Source: Prorocentrum cordatum
Lineage: Eukaryota > Sar > Dinophyceae > Prorocentrales > Prorocentraceae
Assembly: GCA_963575745.1 (NCBI GenBank)
Contig: CAUYUJ010011470.1
Coordinates: 19,833 to 83,832, forward strand
Direction of reading: 5' to 3'
Length of the DNA: 64,000 bases
The notes beneath the pieces are model-generated. The model was not told the DNA's origin, ran no database searches, and saw only the letters and a list, made by a program, of their open reading frames with translations. The stretch's first letter is position 1. Every line of letters starts with the position of its first letter. Positions 11,831 through 22,163 of this stretch are shown one piece after another. The position numbers and the translations under genes are program-made.

Positions 11831-12270
11831 TTGATTTCGCAGCATGAACTTTGTTATGTAGAGGCTCGTGCCGAATGGAGATGTAGGCGCTGCAACATGG
11901 CAGCGACCACCGACCAGACACTCAAAGGTCTGAGAACGGGGGGAAGTCGTGAATGCAAGCCAACCGCCATTCAACAATGGCAGGCCAATATGTTTTTTAA
12001 GAAGATAGCGGAGCAAGGCCTGGTTGTGGGCTCTGACTCGACGGCTGCCGCTGGTCCCGCCTTGGAGCTTGCTAACACGATCCTGGGGCCTCTGCCTGGA
12101 GCCTCCTCCTTTGGGGCCCTCCCCTTCCTCTTCCTGGTCCAGGGGCCCCTCTGGATCGGCCGAAGACGGCCTCGAAGTTTTTAGCGACCTGCAGCACCGA
12201 CCTGTACGCCACGGTAGAATCATCATCTGCCTGAATTGTGCTTGTTTGTTGGTGTTCCCTGATGGCTGTT
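11831..12270 (+). pseudogene. LINE-A C-terminal zinc ribbon region, frameshifted
   Basis: After the RNase H stop, one frame reads SQHELCYVEARAEWRCRRCN, the H..W.C..C start of the zinc ribbon that often ends dinoflagellate LINE ORF2. A second such motif, HGRIIICLNCACLL, lies near 12,210-12,252 in another frame. The stretch to 12,640 gives Ser/Ala-rich frames with no recognised domain. Confidence 0.55.
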
Positions 12271-12640
12271 GTCAGGGACTTCGTCGGATGCGCCGCGGTG
12301 TTTCGCAAGTGCAGGCGACACGCAATGGTCACCTCAGGAAGCTTGCTCGTGCGGAGAGTGGCAGACACCATGGCACGGGTGTCCAGCTCGAGCTCATACC
12401 CGAGTCTCCTGACCGCGCAAGTGCCACTGCCCAGTGCTCCTCTGTTTCTGCTGCTGCGGCAGCCTCGAGCATCGTTGTGGGTTGTGGCGCTGGGGAGGGA
12501 GACTCGGGCTCGTCTGACTAATTTTCTTGGGGCCGCGAAATCCTGTCGTGGCCCCTCTTCATCCACCCAGGCATATTTGCCTTCAGTCGGCCTGTGCCGT
12601 AATGTAGCTGCCGTGCTCATTTGGTGCCTGGTTTGCAGGC

Positions 12641-12789
12641 GCTGACTGCCATGGGCACGGCTTGGCGCCCATTCGGTCGCCGTATTCTAGCAGGAGGGTT
12701 GGCATCTCTGCCCACCCTCCCGCGATCCCCATCCACGGCCGCAGCTATCGATCCGACTGCTGCTGCGCCACTCGCTCGCTCGCTCGCTC
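12641..12789 (+). other. Unique spacer after LINE-A
   Basis: About 150 bp of GC-rich unique sequence ending in four tandem CTCG copies near 12,770-12,790. No gene or element end is evident. Confidence 0.5.
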
Positions 12790-13640
<851 letters not shown>

Positions 13641-13735
13641 CCCTCCTTCTCCTCATCCTCCTCCTGTTCCTCCCCCTCGTCCTCCACCTCTTCCTTTTCC
13701 TCCTCTGTTTCATGTTTCTCCTTCTCCTCTTTCTG
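13641..13735. repeat. (TCC)n array
   Basis: Short degenerate TCC array closing this block. Confidence 0.85.
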
Positions 13736-13739
13736 AACA

Positions 13740-14115
13740 GGGTGCTCCGCAAGCGGGCCTCCGAACCCCACACCCACGTAATTCGTCCAAGTGGCCGCTG
13801 GAAGCATTGCCCGCAGAGGCTGCCAGGTACTGGCGCGGCGCAACGCGCCCGCGCGCCGCACAACGCCTGCGCCGCACGGCCGCACAACGAAGCCCGCCGC
13901 GCGCCGCAGAACGGCCCGCCGTCCAGCCCTTGTGCCGCACGGCCGCACGGACTCTGCCGCGCGAAAGGCCCCATCCGCCTCCCTCAGCCCTGTGGCCTGG
14001 TCACCAGCTAGATTCACACGCCGCCGCTAGGGCGGCACCGGCCGCCCCCACGGCGGGGGGGTCCCCCTCTATCCCCGAGTCGGCGACGGGCGTATGCTAT
14101 CCAAGCAGGGGGGGG
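13740..14115. other. GC-rich unique island with GCCGCAC-type words
   Basis: Very GC-rich sequence in which GCCGCAC, CGCGCCGC and AACGC words recur irregularly. Frames are Arg/Ala/Pro-rich on both strands. No gene is recognised. Confidence 0.5.
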
Positions 14116-14185
14116 GTCCTCCTCCCTCCTCCTCCTCCTCCTCCTCCTCCTCCTCCTCCTCCTCCTCCTCCTCCTCCTCCTCCTT
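14116..14185. repeat. (TCC)n array
   Basis: Perfect to near-perfect TCC run of about 70 bp, preceded by a G-run. Confidence 0.92.
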
Positions 14186-14550
14186 TTCCAGTGGCTCTCT
14201 CTTGACTCTCACCAATCCATGGTCGAAGGGGCTGCACACGAGGGGCCCCCAAACACCATCGCCCACCTCCCCTCCACACCAGTAGAACGGAGCCCGAAGG
14301 CCAGGGCCGCCTTACTGGTGCAGGGAGGAAGCCCAGGTGCCTGGCCGCCCCAATCCGCCCAAAGGCGGAGGAAAGACCCTCCCCACGACCTCGGACCGAG
14401 GGGGGAGGACAAAACAAATCAAATCAAACCGACTATCACACGAGCCTGCTCCACCACTCCGCCTCATGAGGCGTGAGTCCGAGTGGCCATGGGCTCGTGA
14501 TCTTGCTTCCCCGCGCCGCCGGGGGAAGCGTCGCCTCTGCTGTGCAAATA
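14186..14550. other. Unique GC-rich stretch, nothing recognised
   Basis: About 360 bp including a short CCGCC..GGCGG palindrome near 14,355. No gene-like frame stands out. A short TCC run follows at 14,552-14,592. Confidence 0.5.
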
Positions 14551-14599
14551 CCTCCTCCTCCTCCTCCTTTTCCTCCTGCTCCTCATCCTCCTATCGTTG

Positions 14600-15290
14600 T
14601 TATTAGCAGTAGCATCAGGAGTATCAGTAGCAATAGTAGCAGCGGCATTCGTTTTTTCTTACTCCGTAGTATTAACAATAGTCATAATAGTACTACTCAT
14701 AAAGGTAGTAATATCAATATTCCTACTGGTATGGCCATCATGATTGGTATTATGACTAGTATTAAAACCATTAGTATTCATATTAGTACTGGCATTACTT
14801 GCAGTAAGAGCATTACCACTAACAGATATCAAAATAATACGAATCGTATCATTGGTAGCCGTGTTATTCTTATTAATAGTACGATTAGTAGTATTATTAC
14901 CCAGAGTATTAGTATTACAAATATTAGTATGTTTTCCGTGTTAAAATGGATAACACTAGTGCTACGTGTTCTTATGTGGATTACGCAATGTTAATAGTAT
15001 GCTTAGTAGTACCCGTACGACTATTCGTATGAGTATGGCTGTTGGTGGTAAAAGTATGATTGGTACGAGTAGCACCCTAATTCTTTACTGCATGGCATTA
15101 TTTGTGTTATTAGTGAGCATACAAATACTACTTGTACCATTAGTAGTATGATTCCCCCTAGACTTGTTATGACGATTATGAATATGATTACTGATGGTAT
15201 GTGCTACGATTACTGATATCATGAATGGTCCTGCTAATATGCACTATTACTAAATATTGCACGTGGTAAATATTTAAATCTTGCTACTAC
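14600..15290. repeat. Degenerate (TTA/AGT)n array
   Basis: AT-rich sequence built from AGTATTA, AGTAGT and TATTA words, similar to 3,881-4,840 but more decayed. A 45-bp TCC run follows at 15,297-15,345. Confidence 0.8.
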
Positions 15291-15892
15291 TACCATGAAT
15301 CCTCCTCCTCCTCGTCCTCCTCTTTATCCTCATCATCCTCCTCTGAAATGCAATAGAGATCGTCGCCTTGCTTCCCCTCGAAATCGTGTCTGCTGCCGAT
15401 GCGTGTCTGTTCCGACGCTGTCTTGGTTCAGAGCTCTTGAGTGTACGGGTTCAGACCAGAAAATGTGTTGCGACGGCGGCGGCCGTCACTTGATGGTAGC
15501 GAGCTGGCCAGTTCGCCCTCGGCCAGCTCCCGCCTCCGCAGCTCAGCGCGCGGAGGTGACCGCGTTCACGCCCTTGGCAAAGGCGGTGGCTATCCAGCGA
15601 GGAGCTGGAGGGCATCCACAGCGAAGAGGTTGGCGGCCCCTCTCTTGTGCTGGGCCTGGGCGGCTTGGCACACCACCGACAGCGATGAGCACACTACGCT
15701 CGACGCGCGCAACACTGCGATCGGAGCTGTCGACGTGCTGAACGACCAGATGGCGAAGATCAGCAAAACAGAATTTGAACATCCGTCTGCACGACGGTGA
15801 CCCTGCATTCTTCGAAGCGTACCAGGAGAGGGCCGCGACGAGCCCTACGGCGGATGGGCGACGAGAACCAAAAAGCGACGCCTGTCGACCTC

Positions 15893-17095
15893 CGGAACGG
15901 GCTCAGCGGGACGGCCTACGACGCGGTGCGAGGCCTCACACGCACTCCCAGCCTCTGACCTTCGAAGAAGAGATCGTCGAGGGCAGCTATGTCAAGAGGC
16001 GAGCGACTACTGGCGCACTGGAGCTGCTGCTCACGACCCTCGGCGAGTCGGAGCTCAATGAGCGCCCAATCAGGGCGGCGGAGCTGTCCGACGGAGGCTG
16101 CACGACAAGTCGGCGTGGAGGGCACCCAGCGAAAGCGCGCAGGAGCACATCCTCGGCGCTCGAGGGCGTTCGAGGATCTCAAGAAGCGAGGAAACCAGCA
16201 TCTCCAACGATCTGCAAGTCCACCTGCTGCTGAAGTTCTTGGGACTCGAGAAATCGGACCACGCGAGCATCATCAGCTCGACGGGCAACCGGCGCGACAA
16301 GGACGCATTCGCCACGGCCCTGCGGATGCTGCGTCCGAACATCACCCGAACATCCACGAGCGCGAGATCTGGAACCATGACCAGGAGCAGCGCGATGACT
16401 CTCGACCGACGCGATTCGGGCCGAAGCGCCCCCCCCCCGACCGAGCGGCTCGGCCGGCCAGCATCGAAGAGGGCGACGAACAAAATGACGACGACGACGG
16501 CCAGCCGCGCGCTGCCCAGGAGCCCGAGATTTACATAGGCGAGGAGGAGGCCAGCTTGGAGAAGGCGACCAGATGCACAAGAAAGCGTCGGAGAGCTCCA
16601 CGGCCATCGCCCAGGACAAGCAGACATTCCAAACGAAGGGCCACGGGAAAAGCCGCGGCAAGAGTCAGTCGCGCTCAGGCGGCTCTGCGGCAAGCTTTCG
16701 GGATCGGCCGCGGCATCGCAACGGCAAGAGATCTGGCGACAATTCGGAGCACAGGTCAAGGATCGAGAAGCTGAGGCGCACGACGAGAGGCACGAGCTGC
16801 GGACAGATCGGTCACTGGCACGACGACGCCAGCTCCCCGAAGTCGACCCGATGTTCACCACCACCACTGGACAAGCAGAAGTCCAGCTACTTCTCCTTCG
16901 GCGACTTCGACGGCAAGCGCGACCAGAACACCGACGCCGCGGCCCGCGCGGCATCGATGACCTCAGGAGGCGCCGACCTCGGGGCACTGGCGAAGCCGAA
17001 GGCTCGCGCGATCACCCACGTGCATCGGCGTCGCGCAACGCGCCCACTCCTTCGGCTCGCGGGGAGGGCGCCTTGCAGCACGGGCACACGTGCAT
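15893..17095 (+). pseudogene. Copia-type retrotransposon gag relic, three frames
   Basis: Gag of Ty1/copia elements packages the element RNA. Three pieces in order but in different frames support the call. RNGLSGTAYDAVRGLTRTP lies near 15,893. LQVHLLLKFLGLEKSDHASI followed by FATALRMLRPNI lies at about 16,215-16,360. A degenerate knuckle RGTSCGQIGHWHDDASSP lies near 16,790, where the usual form is CxxCGQxGHWxxxC and the first and last Cys are lost. At least two frameshifts separate the pieces. No protease, integrase or RT follows and no LTR is seen. Bases 15,346-15,892 have gag-like frames but no clear motif. Confidence 0.6.
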
Positions 17096-17101
17096 GATGT
17101 G

Positions 17102-17299
17102 TTATCCCCCCCCGAGGGTGATCGCGAAGTCGGCTGCTGCTCCCCGACGCTCGGACACTAGGACGGCCTCGTAAACGTCTATCAGACGGGCGTTCGGCAC
17201 CTCTGGGCCGCCCTTGTGTTTCGCGAGCTCTGCATCGATGGCGAACTCGATGAATTTGGTCTGCTGCGACGGCGACTCTTTCTTATGCTCGTCCCTCAA
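17102..17299 (-). CDS. Hypothetical exon-like fragment
   Basis: Minus-strand frame of ordinary composition (QQTKFIEFAIDAELAKH; PNARLIDVYEAVLVSERRG; AADFAITLGGG) that ends facing the gag relic. The amino-acid mix is not low-complexity and looks like protein, but no family is recognised. No start or splice site is assigned. Confidence 0.35.
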   Translation of the reverse strand: MRDEHKKESPSQQTKFIEFAIDAELAKHKGGPEVPNARLIDVYEAVLVSERRGAAADFAITLGGG

Positions 17300-17322
17300 A
17301 AATGAACCATCCGGCCTTCACG

Positions 17323-17655
17323 CTATCGGACCCTGGCCTGATCCATACATTCGCACCGCCGTGTTGCTTGCTTGCTTCTGTGGCACCTGAAGCACCTATA
17401 ACGGCACGGGCGCAAGGGGTCCGGGACTCCGTTGATGAACGTCCTCAGATATTCACCGCGACGTCCCACGACAGGTCTACGTCCCACGACAGGTCTGACG
17501 CTCTGGAGCCATGGGATTTCGCCGCTCCCGTAGGCCGAGACGAAGAAGGATGCGAGCCCGTGCTCTCTCCAACACAAAAAATGGCACGTGACCGGATTGG
17601 CCGCGACAACGTGCCCGCCCACGAACTTGCGCGTGCCGTCGGCCTCTTTTTTTCA
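17323..17655 (-). CDS. Hypothetical exon-like fragment with CxxC motifs
   Basis: Minus frame including ADGTRKFVGGHVVAANPVT, HFLCWREHGLASFFVSAY and EYLRTFINGVPDPLRPC, then a Cys/Arg-rich end (CRYRCFRCHR). A 15-bp direct duplication at about 17,462-17,491 repeats the residues PVVGRR. It lies just upstream of the previous minus fragment, so both may be exons of one gene. Function unknown; no catalytic motif is visible. Confidence 0.35.
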
Positions 17656-17659
17656 CGGC

Positions 17660-18285
17660 TAGCAAAGCACAGGCAACCAGTGAGCGTGCGAGCGCTCCTC
17701 AAGGTGCGAGGATGGTTACACTTTGCATGTTGGCACCGAACAACTGCACCTCCATCGAAACAGGCAGCAAAACGGCAAGGCGAAGCACACAAAACGGCCT
17801 CCTTGACCAAACGGCGCCAGCGTCATCTTGGCTGCGATCTCCGACGCCACGCGCCCTCCCCGGACCTCCTGCCAAGTCCTTTCCGCCCGACTGCGGGCTC
17901 TCGGCGAGGGAGGGGCGCCGCTGCCCACCTGGCGGCCTGGCGCCCGCCCAGAGGGTCGCACGGCGCGCTGCCGCGCGCCCTCGGCCTCCCTCCGCGGTCC
18001 TCCCAGTGGCGGCTTGGCTCCCGTCCCGGAGGGTCGTGCGGAACGCGGCCACGCACGCTCGACCCTCCTCTGCAGTCCTCCGCTGCGCCACCCTCCCCTC
18101 TGCCTTCCTCCTGCGCGGCGGCATGGTGGGCACTAGAGGGAGGGTGGGCTTCTCGCTCCGCCGCGACGCGGCATCGAGAGCGCAGGCCCGAGGGCCCGCA
18201 GCAGCACACAACCATTATTCAAAAAACGACCGAGCGCCTGATCCTGGATGGCCACACAAACGTCGGGAAAGGAAGAGGACAGACA
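17660..18285. other. GC-rich stretch, no confident gene
   Basis: Arg/Ala/Pro-rich frames on both strands; nothing recognisable. It contains ~100-bp GC-rich units with the shared words CCTCCG, GGCCTGGC and CGCACG, which may be an old duplication. Confidence 0.4.
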
Positions 18286-18289
18286 TGCG

Positions 18290-18990
18290 TGTTAGCACAC
18301 GGGGGCATAATCCTCACCTTCCTCATCGTCGCTCTCCTGATCATCCTCATCATCGCCGTCCTCACCATCATAACCCACCAAAGTCAAAATCGCCAGCACC
18401 GGCATCAGCGTCCTCATCTCCCCCATTCTCCTCCTCCTCGTCCTCGTCCGCCTCTCCACTTCCGTTGTTGGGGCGGGGCCCGCCGCGACCACATGCCCGT
18501 GCGGTAGTGCACGACCACGCGGTGCCCTCGCGGGGTGTCGCCCCACACCGCCTCGCGGGCGTCGGGCGCCGTCGCAGTCGTCGCCGCGGGCGTCGTCCTC
18601 CTCGCCCGCATCATCGCCCTCGCTGAGCAGCTCAAAAAGAAACGAGGGAACATTCATCGGCTCGGGCGGGCAACTCTGTGCGCTTCTGGGCCACTTTCAA
18701 CACTCGAACTGCACGGTGCGCGGCGGTGTTTGCCTGAAATCTCTTTTCAAAACATCCTACCGCCTTCCGCTCGATACTTTGAGCAAACAAACGATCTATC
18801 TCGATGGGACCAACTATGCACTCAATGGCAGCCGCTTCAATTTCACATGATACTTCTGAAACGGCTTCACCGCACTCAAATGTTCTACAAACATCCTCTG
18901 GTGCTCGGCAGTTGCGCTTTCCCGTGGCGTTTGAGCGTCGACATCCGCGTCGCTGAAGCCCGCCGATCCCCGCTTGCCGGCGGTGCAAGG
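18290..18990 (-). CDS. Gene-like minus-strand region, frames shifted
   Basis: Several adjacent minus frames have protein-like composition: RMFVEHLSAVKPFQKYHVKL, SEVSCEIEAAAIECIVGPIE with IDRLFAQSIERKAVGCFEKR, then MNVPSFLFELLSEGDDAG and AVWGDTPRGHRVVVHY. An acidic Asp/Glu stretch then leads into a TCC/TCA run at 18,300-18,460. No family is recognised. It could be a multi-exon gene or a retro-copy relic. Confidence 0.3.
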
Positions 18991-19229
18991 GCGTGTGAGA
19001 TGACTGGCTGTGCCCCTCCCCTTTGCCCCCTCCCCCAGGGTGGGGGGGGCCCAGGTGGGGAGCCTGGGGGAGGGCCTCGGGGGTCGGGGGGGATTGGCTC
19101 TCCGGGCTCATCGACGCTCCCGAGATGGCCTCCAAGAGACTCTGTTTCTACACCGTGTGGCCTCCAAGAGGTCCAAGGATCGATGTGCGCTCGCTCCAAC
19201 AGGTTCCCAACACGCACAAGAGTCCTCGA

Positions 19230-19300
19230 AGACGACCAGGATAGCCTCAAGACTGCCCAAGAGACCTCCAGCAGGGCCCCAAGAGGGGCCCAGGAGAGGT
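19230..19300. repeat. CCAAGA/GGCCC purine-rich minisatellite
   Basis: Imperfect 9-13 bp units of the type CCAAGAGGCCCC. The same repeat occurs at 19,480-19,600, 20,850-20,970, 39,105-39,690 and 45,040-45,470. Confidence 0.7.
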
Positions 19301-19471
19301 AACTTTAGGTCGGGCCTGTCCCCCCACAGGGGGATTTTGGACGAAAAGTAAAACATACTCAAAAAATACCCCAAAGATGCCCAAAAATACTAAAAAATGA
19401 GTCCCCAGACCAATTTTTACTATTTTTGAATGTCCCCCCTGTAGAGGGACAGGCCCGACTTAAAGGTAACT
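19297..19471. repeat. 8-bp target-site duplications flanking IR-1 copy a
   Basis: AGGTAACT at 19,297-19,304 and again at 19,464-19,471 directly flank the element at 19,305-19,463. A perfect 8-bp duplication fixes both ends. Confidence 0.85.
19305..19463. mobile_element. IR-1 element, complete copy a (159 bp, MITE-like)
   Basis: The left end is TTAGGTCGGGCCTGTCCCCC. The reverse complement of the right end is TTAAGTCGGGCCTGTCCCTC. The ~30-bp terminal inverted repeats each contain an internal hairpin of the form GTCCCCC-ACA-GGGGGA. The interior is A-rich without an ORF, so the element is non-autonomous. Eight-base duplications occur in hAT and P-type transposons, but no transposase is present to confirm a superfamily. 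Confidence 0.85.
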
Positions 19472-19479
19472 CGAGCTGA

Positions 19480-19610
19480 CATTCCCCGCCCTCCGCCCCA
19501 GGAGGACCCGAGACGAGACCACCATCAGGCGCCCAGGAAGCTCCCAGGAGGCCCGAAGAGGCCCCCAAGAGGTGCCCAAGAGGCCCTCAAGAGGCCCCAC
19601 CCGTGGACGT
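19480..19610. repeat. CCAAGAGGCCC minisatellite
   Basis: Run of CCCAAGAGG/CCCTCAAGAGGCC units leading into the TCC array. Confidence 0.7.
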
Positions 19611-19614
19611 GACC

Positions 19615-19873
19615 CATCCTCCTCCTCCTCCTCCTCCTCTTCCTCCTCCTCCTCCTCCTCCTCCTCCTCCTCCTCCTCCTCCTCCTCCTCCTCCTCTCCT
19701 CCTCCTCCTCCTCCTCCTCCTCCTCCTCCTCCCTCCTCCTCCTCCTCCTCCTCCTCCTCCGCCTCCTCCGCCTCCTCGCCTCCTCCTCCTCCTCCTCCTC
19801 CTCCTCCTCCTCCTCCTCCTCCTCCTCCTCCTCCTCCTCCTCCTCCTCCTCCTCCTCCTCCTCCTCCTCCTCT
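19615..19873. repeat. (TCC)n array
   Basis: About 260 bp of near-perfect TCC with a few GCC interruptions. Confidence 0.95.
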
Positions 19874-19935
19874 CCTGGGATCGGCGGAGTGGCGTGAGCC
19901 TCTTGAACGTGTCTGCATCCCTTTGGCGTGACTGA

Positions 19936-20230
19936 CCGTGGGGCGGACGGACACATCGGCAAAGCCCAGGGAGTCGCGTACTGCGCGATCGACTGCTCCT
20001 GTCAGGTGAAACAGATGCAACTTGATAGGATCCTGAAGCTCGGTGGCCGAATTCTCTGCAAGATCGCAGGATAATGCTGCTTCATGGTCGTGAAAGAAGG
20101 TTGGCAACCAGCTCCCGAGCAATACCGTCAGGCACCCGATATCCATCATCGTGGGTAGACGGTGTTGGTTGGTGACGTTTTTCAGAGCTGCTGCTGCAAC
20201 TTCCAAACCCTCGTAGAACCGCTCCAGCAC
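19936..20230 (-). CDS. Hypothetical protein exon
   Basis: On the minus strand the sequence TTTTCTCAG is followed by GTGCTGGAGCGG, a good AG|G acceptor opening about 98 codons: VLERFYEGLEVAAAALKNVT, MMDIGCLTVLLGSWLPTFFH, DHEAALSCDLAENSATELQD, LHLFHLTGAVDRAVRDSLGF. It closes at a possible donor, ACG|GTCAGT. Composition is balanced and hydrophobic spacing is helix-like. No family is recognised. The neighbouring exons are not identified. Confidence 0.45.
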
Positions 20231-20239
20231 CTGAGAAAA

Positions 20240-20650
20240 TCCATAGGGTATGAGGCAAGCAGTTATTGCAACACTGTAACTACGAGGCCGAATGAATCAA
20301 CCCTTCAATCAGAACGTATACTGGGCCAAAAACTAGCTAAGCAGGATGAGCACGAGCTGCAGGAGAAGGATTAGAGGCAATGCGGCCGTTTGGGTGTGTG
20401 AGTTCCATGCGAAGTGAGCATGGGGTTCGCCGCCATGCCACAGTGTTCGAGCATGGCGAGACGGCCATGCGCATGGGCCAACTCCCGCACGACATGAATC
20501 TGCCAACCCTGTTGACGTGTGTGAGGGGGTCCTGGGGTGGTCGGCCTGGTGTGGTCCTGAGAGACGCTTTTCCATGCGAAGCTCTCCCCACCGTTCCTTG
20601 CAACCACCTGGGCACTCCAAGCTCGCTGGCCCGAGGGAAACCGAGCGACG
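20240..20650. other. Unique sequence, no confident gene
   Basis: Includes a short ATG-initiated plus frame (20,162-20,374) overlapping the exon on the other strand, judged a shadow. Nothing recognisable. Confidence 0.4.
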
Positions 20651-20654
20651 TCGT

Positions 20655-20970
20655 AATCGAGTCGAGGGCAGGCCCCTTCCGTTTGATCCCCTCCCCGCTG
20701 GGGATAGGCGGGGTCTGGGGAGGAGGTCGAGGCAGGGGGGGGTCCCGGCACTGAGCACACCCTCCGCGGAAAAGCGTTCCCCCCTCTGTCGGGCCATCTT
20801 CAAACCAGTTTGGCCTTCTGTGGGCAACTCTACTCTAAAACGGTCCGGCGGGGCCCAAGAATGGGCCAAGAGCGCTCCAAGACGGCCCAAGACACCTTCA
20901 AGACGGCCCAAGACACCCCAAAGACGCACCAAGAAGGCGCCATGAGCATCGCCAAGGGAGCCCCAAGAGG
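20655..20970 (+). repeat. Dispersed repeat R7 with CCAAGA minisatellite tail
   Basis: Begins GAGTCGAGGGCAGGCCCC and TTGATCCCCTCCCCGC, matching 39,005-39,060 (GAGTCGAAGGGAAGCCCC, TTGATGCCTTCCCCGC). In both places a CCAAGACGGCCC minisatellite follows within ~180 bp, so the two parts form one repeat family. Confidence 0.7.
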
Positions 20971-20974
20971 CAAG

Positions 20975-21306
20975 AATCATTGATGTTCCCTGAGCGTTTC
21001 GATTACACTCGCGTTTTAACTTTTTCTGGTGACCGTCAGGGGCCACGCTGCAGAGCCAGAAAAGAAGAACTGCTGGGGGCAGCTTTCGGCGGGCTTCCAA
21101 AATTCCCGCTAGTGGATACCCACTCGTCCGACGTTGCTATTTTTCGTCACGTCGGCACCCCGAGCCTTCGACCACCTCCCCAGTTGTTTTGTTCAAAACC
21201 CCGAGGCGTGGGAACGACATTCAGACGACGAGAACGACAAAAACTGACCGTCGCTGTTTCTGCGCCGCCCAGATCCAAGGACTCCCACGGCGGTGCCGCT
21301 GAGGCT
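20975..21306. other. Unique stretch, nothing recognised
   Basis: About 330 bp with no gene-like frame or repeat match seen in this window. Confidence 0.4.
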
Positions 21307-21510
21307 GCGTGGCAACTCATGGGAGCCTCCCATACCATCCTGATGTTGATGGCCCTTGCGAACCCACGATATTCGACGCGCTAACCGACGCTAACCGACG
21401 CCAATCGACGCTAAATCGACGCTCAACCACGCTAGTCGACGCTAAATCGACGCTACCTCATTGACTACCAGACGCTAGTCGACGTTAAATACGGAATTTA
21501 AAAGGCACAG
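21307..21510. mobile_element. IR-2 element, left part of interrupted copy
   Basis: Shares GGCAACTCATGGGAGCCTCC and CATACCATC with the complete copies at 40,116 and 41,562. It then holds the family's internal AATCGACGCT tandem words to about 21,500. The right end is displaced beyond dispersed repeat R6, which lies at 21,512-21,685. Confidence 0.7.
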
Positions 21511-21511
21511 T

Positions 21512-21685
21512 TGACCCGTACCATAAGGACGCACGATAAGGATGTAAGGGCATTGGAAGGCCATGTCGAAGCTTCTCGAGCGGGGCGAGGCCAACGAAAA
21601 GGGCCAAGGATGGACTGGGGAGGCAAGGACGCAACGGTACCCTTGGGAAGGTTGTCCATCCTTACCATGCGGGTTGATTGTAGTC
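21512..21685 (+). repeat. Dispersed repeat R6, inserted within IR-2-like DNA
   Basis: Sequence with CGAGCGGGGCGAGGCCAACG, GGCCAAGGATGGAC and GGAGGCAAGGACGCAA matches 57,905-58,075 and 58,640-58,815, and 42,390-42,545 in reverse. Here it separates two stretches of TCGACG-rich IR-2 sequence. Confidence 0.7.
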
Positions 21686-21776
21686 GACGGTAATCGACGT
21701 TAGATCGGCGCTACCCTATCGACTACCAAACACTAGTCGACGCAAAATACTGAATTTAGAAGGTATACCGAATGAT
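21686..21776. mobile_element. IR-2-like right part
   Basis: TCGACGGTAATCGACG, ACTAGTCGACGC and ACTGAATTTAGAAGG resemble the 3' half of IR-2; the terminal inverted repeat itself is diverged. Confidence 0.5.
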
Positions 21777-21777
21777 T

Positions 21778-21970
21778 GGCGGCGAGCGCGGGGGGAAGTG
21801 AGAAGGGGCGGGCCTTCTCGGAAGGCTCGAAGTCCCCTGGCCTTCTGAGAATTTTTCAAAGCCTTTCCCAAAGACACAGAAAACCTCTCTCAAGGCGCGA
21901 GGGCTTCTGAGAAGTCCCGCCGCCTCCTGAGAAGGCCGTCCCCTTCTCACTTCCCCCCTCACTCGCCGCC
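21778..21970. mobile_element. IR-3 element, copy a (~193 bp, long inverted repeats)
   Basis: Left arm GGCGGCGAG then GGGGGGAAGTGAGAAGGGG and CGGGCCTTCTC. The right arm reverse-complemented reads GGCGGCGAG then GGGGGGAAGTGAGAAGGGG and ACGGCCTTCTC. The arms extend imperfectly over at least 45 bp, leaving a short centre with CACAGAAAACCTCTCTC. No ORF. A second copy is at 52,674-52,886. Confidence 0.75.
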
Positions 21971-21974
21971 GATA

Positions 21975-22163
21975 AATGTGGAAGCCAGAAGGCATGCCGC
22001 TCGAGGCCGCGTTGGCCGACCGCCAGCGGCCGCCCAGCCCGGGGGGAAGGACCTCGCCGTCCACCGCCAGCGGGTCCGCCGCCCCCGCGCCGCCCGGCGC
22101 GCGCAGCGCGGCGGCGCGCTGCCGCTCCTGGCAGAGCGCCCAGGATGCCCCCCCCCTCCATCT
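21975..22163. other. GC-rich spacer
   Basis: About 190 bp of GC-rich unique sequence; no gene recognised. Confidence 0.4.

Larger units (their letters stand above)
4970..12640 (+). mobile_element. LINE-A: degraded non-LTR retrotransposon (APE endonuclease, RT, RNase H)
   Basis: The order is DinoSL relict, coiled-coil ORF1 (5,374-6,317), spacer with a 117-bp duplication, ORF2 endonuclease (from 7,113), RT (interrupted, 9,070-10,560), zinc knuckle plus RNase H (10,594-11,760) and C-terminal zinc ribbons (11,831-12,270). This is the layout of APE-type LINEs with RNase H. Several frameshifts and a ~450-bp substitution inside RT make this copy inactive. The 5' end is defined by the leader; the 3' end is uncertain, since no target duplication or poly(A) is clear before the TCC array at 12,790. 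Confidence 0.88.
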
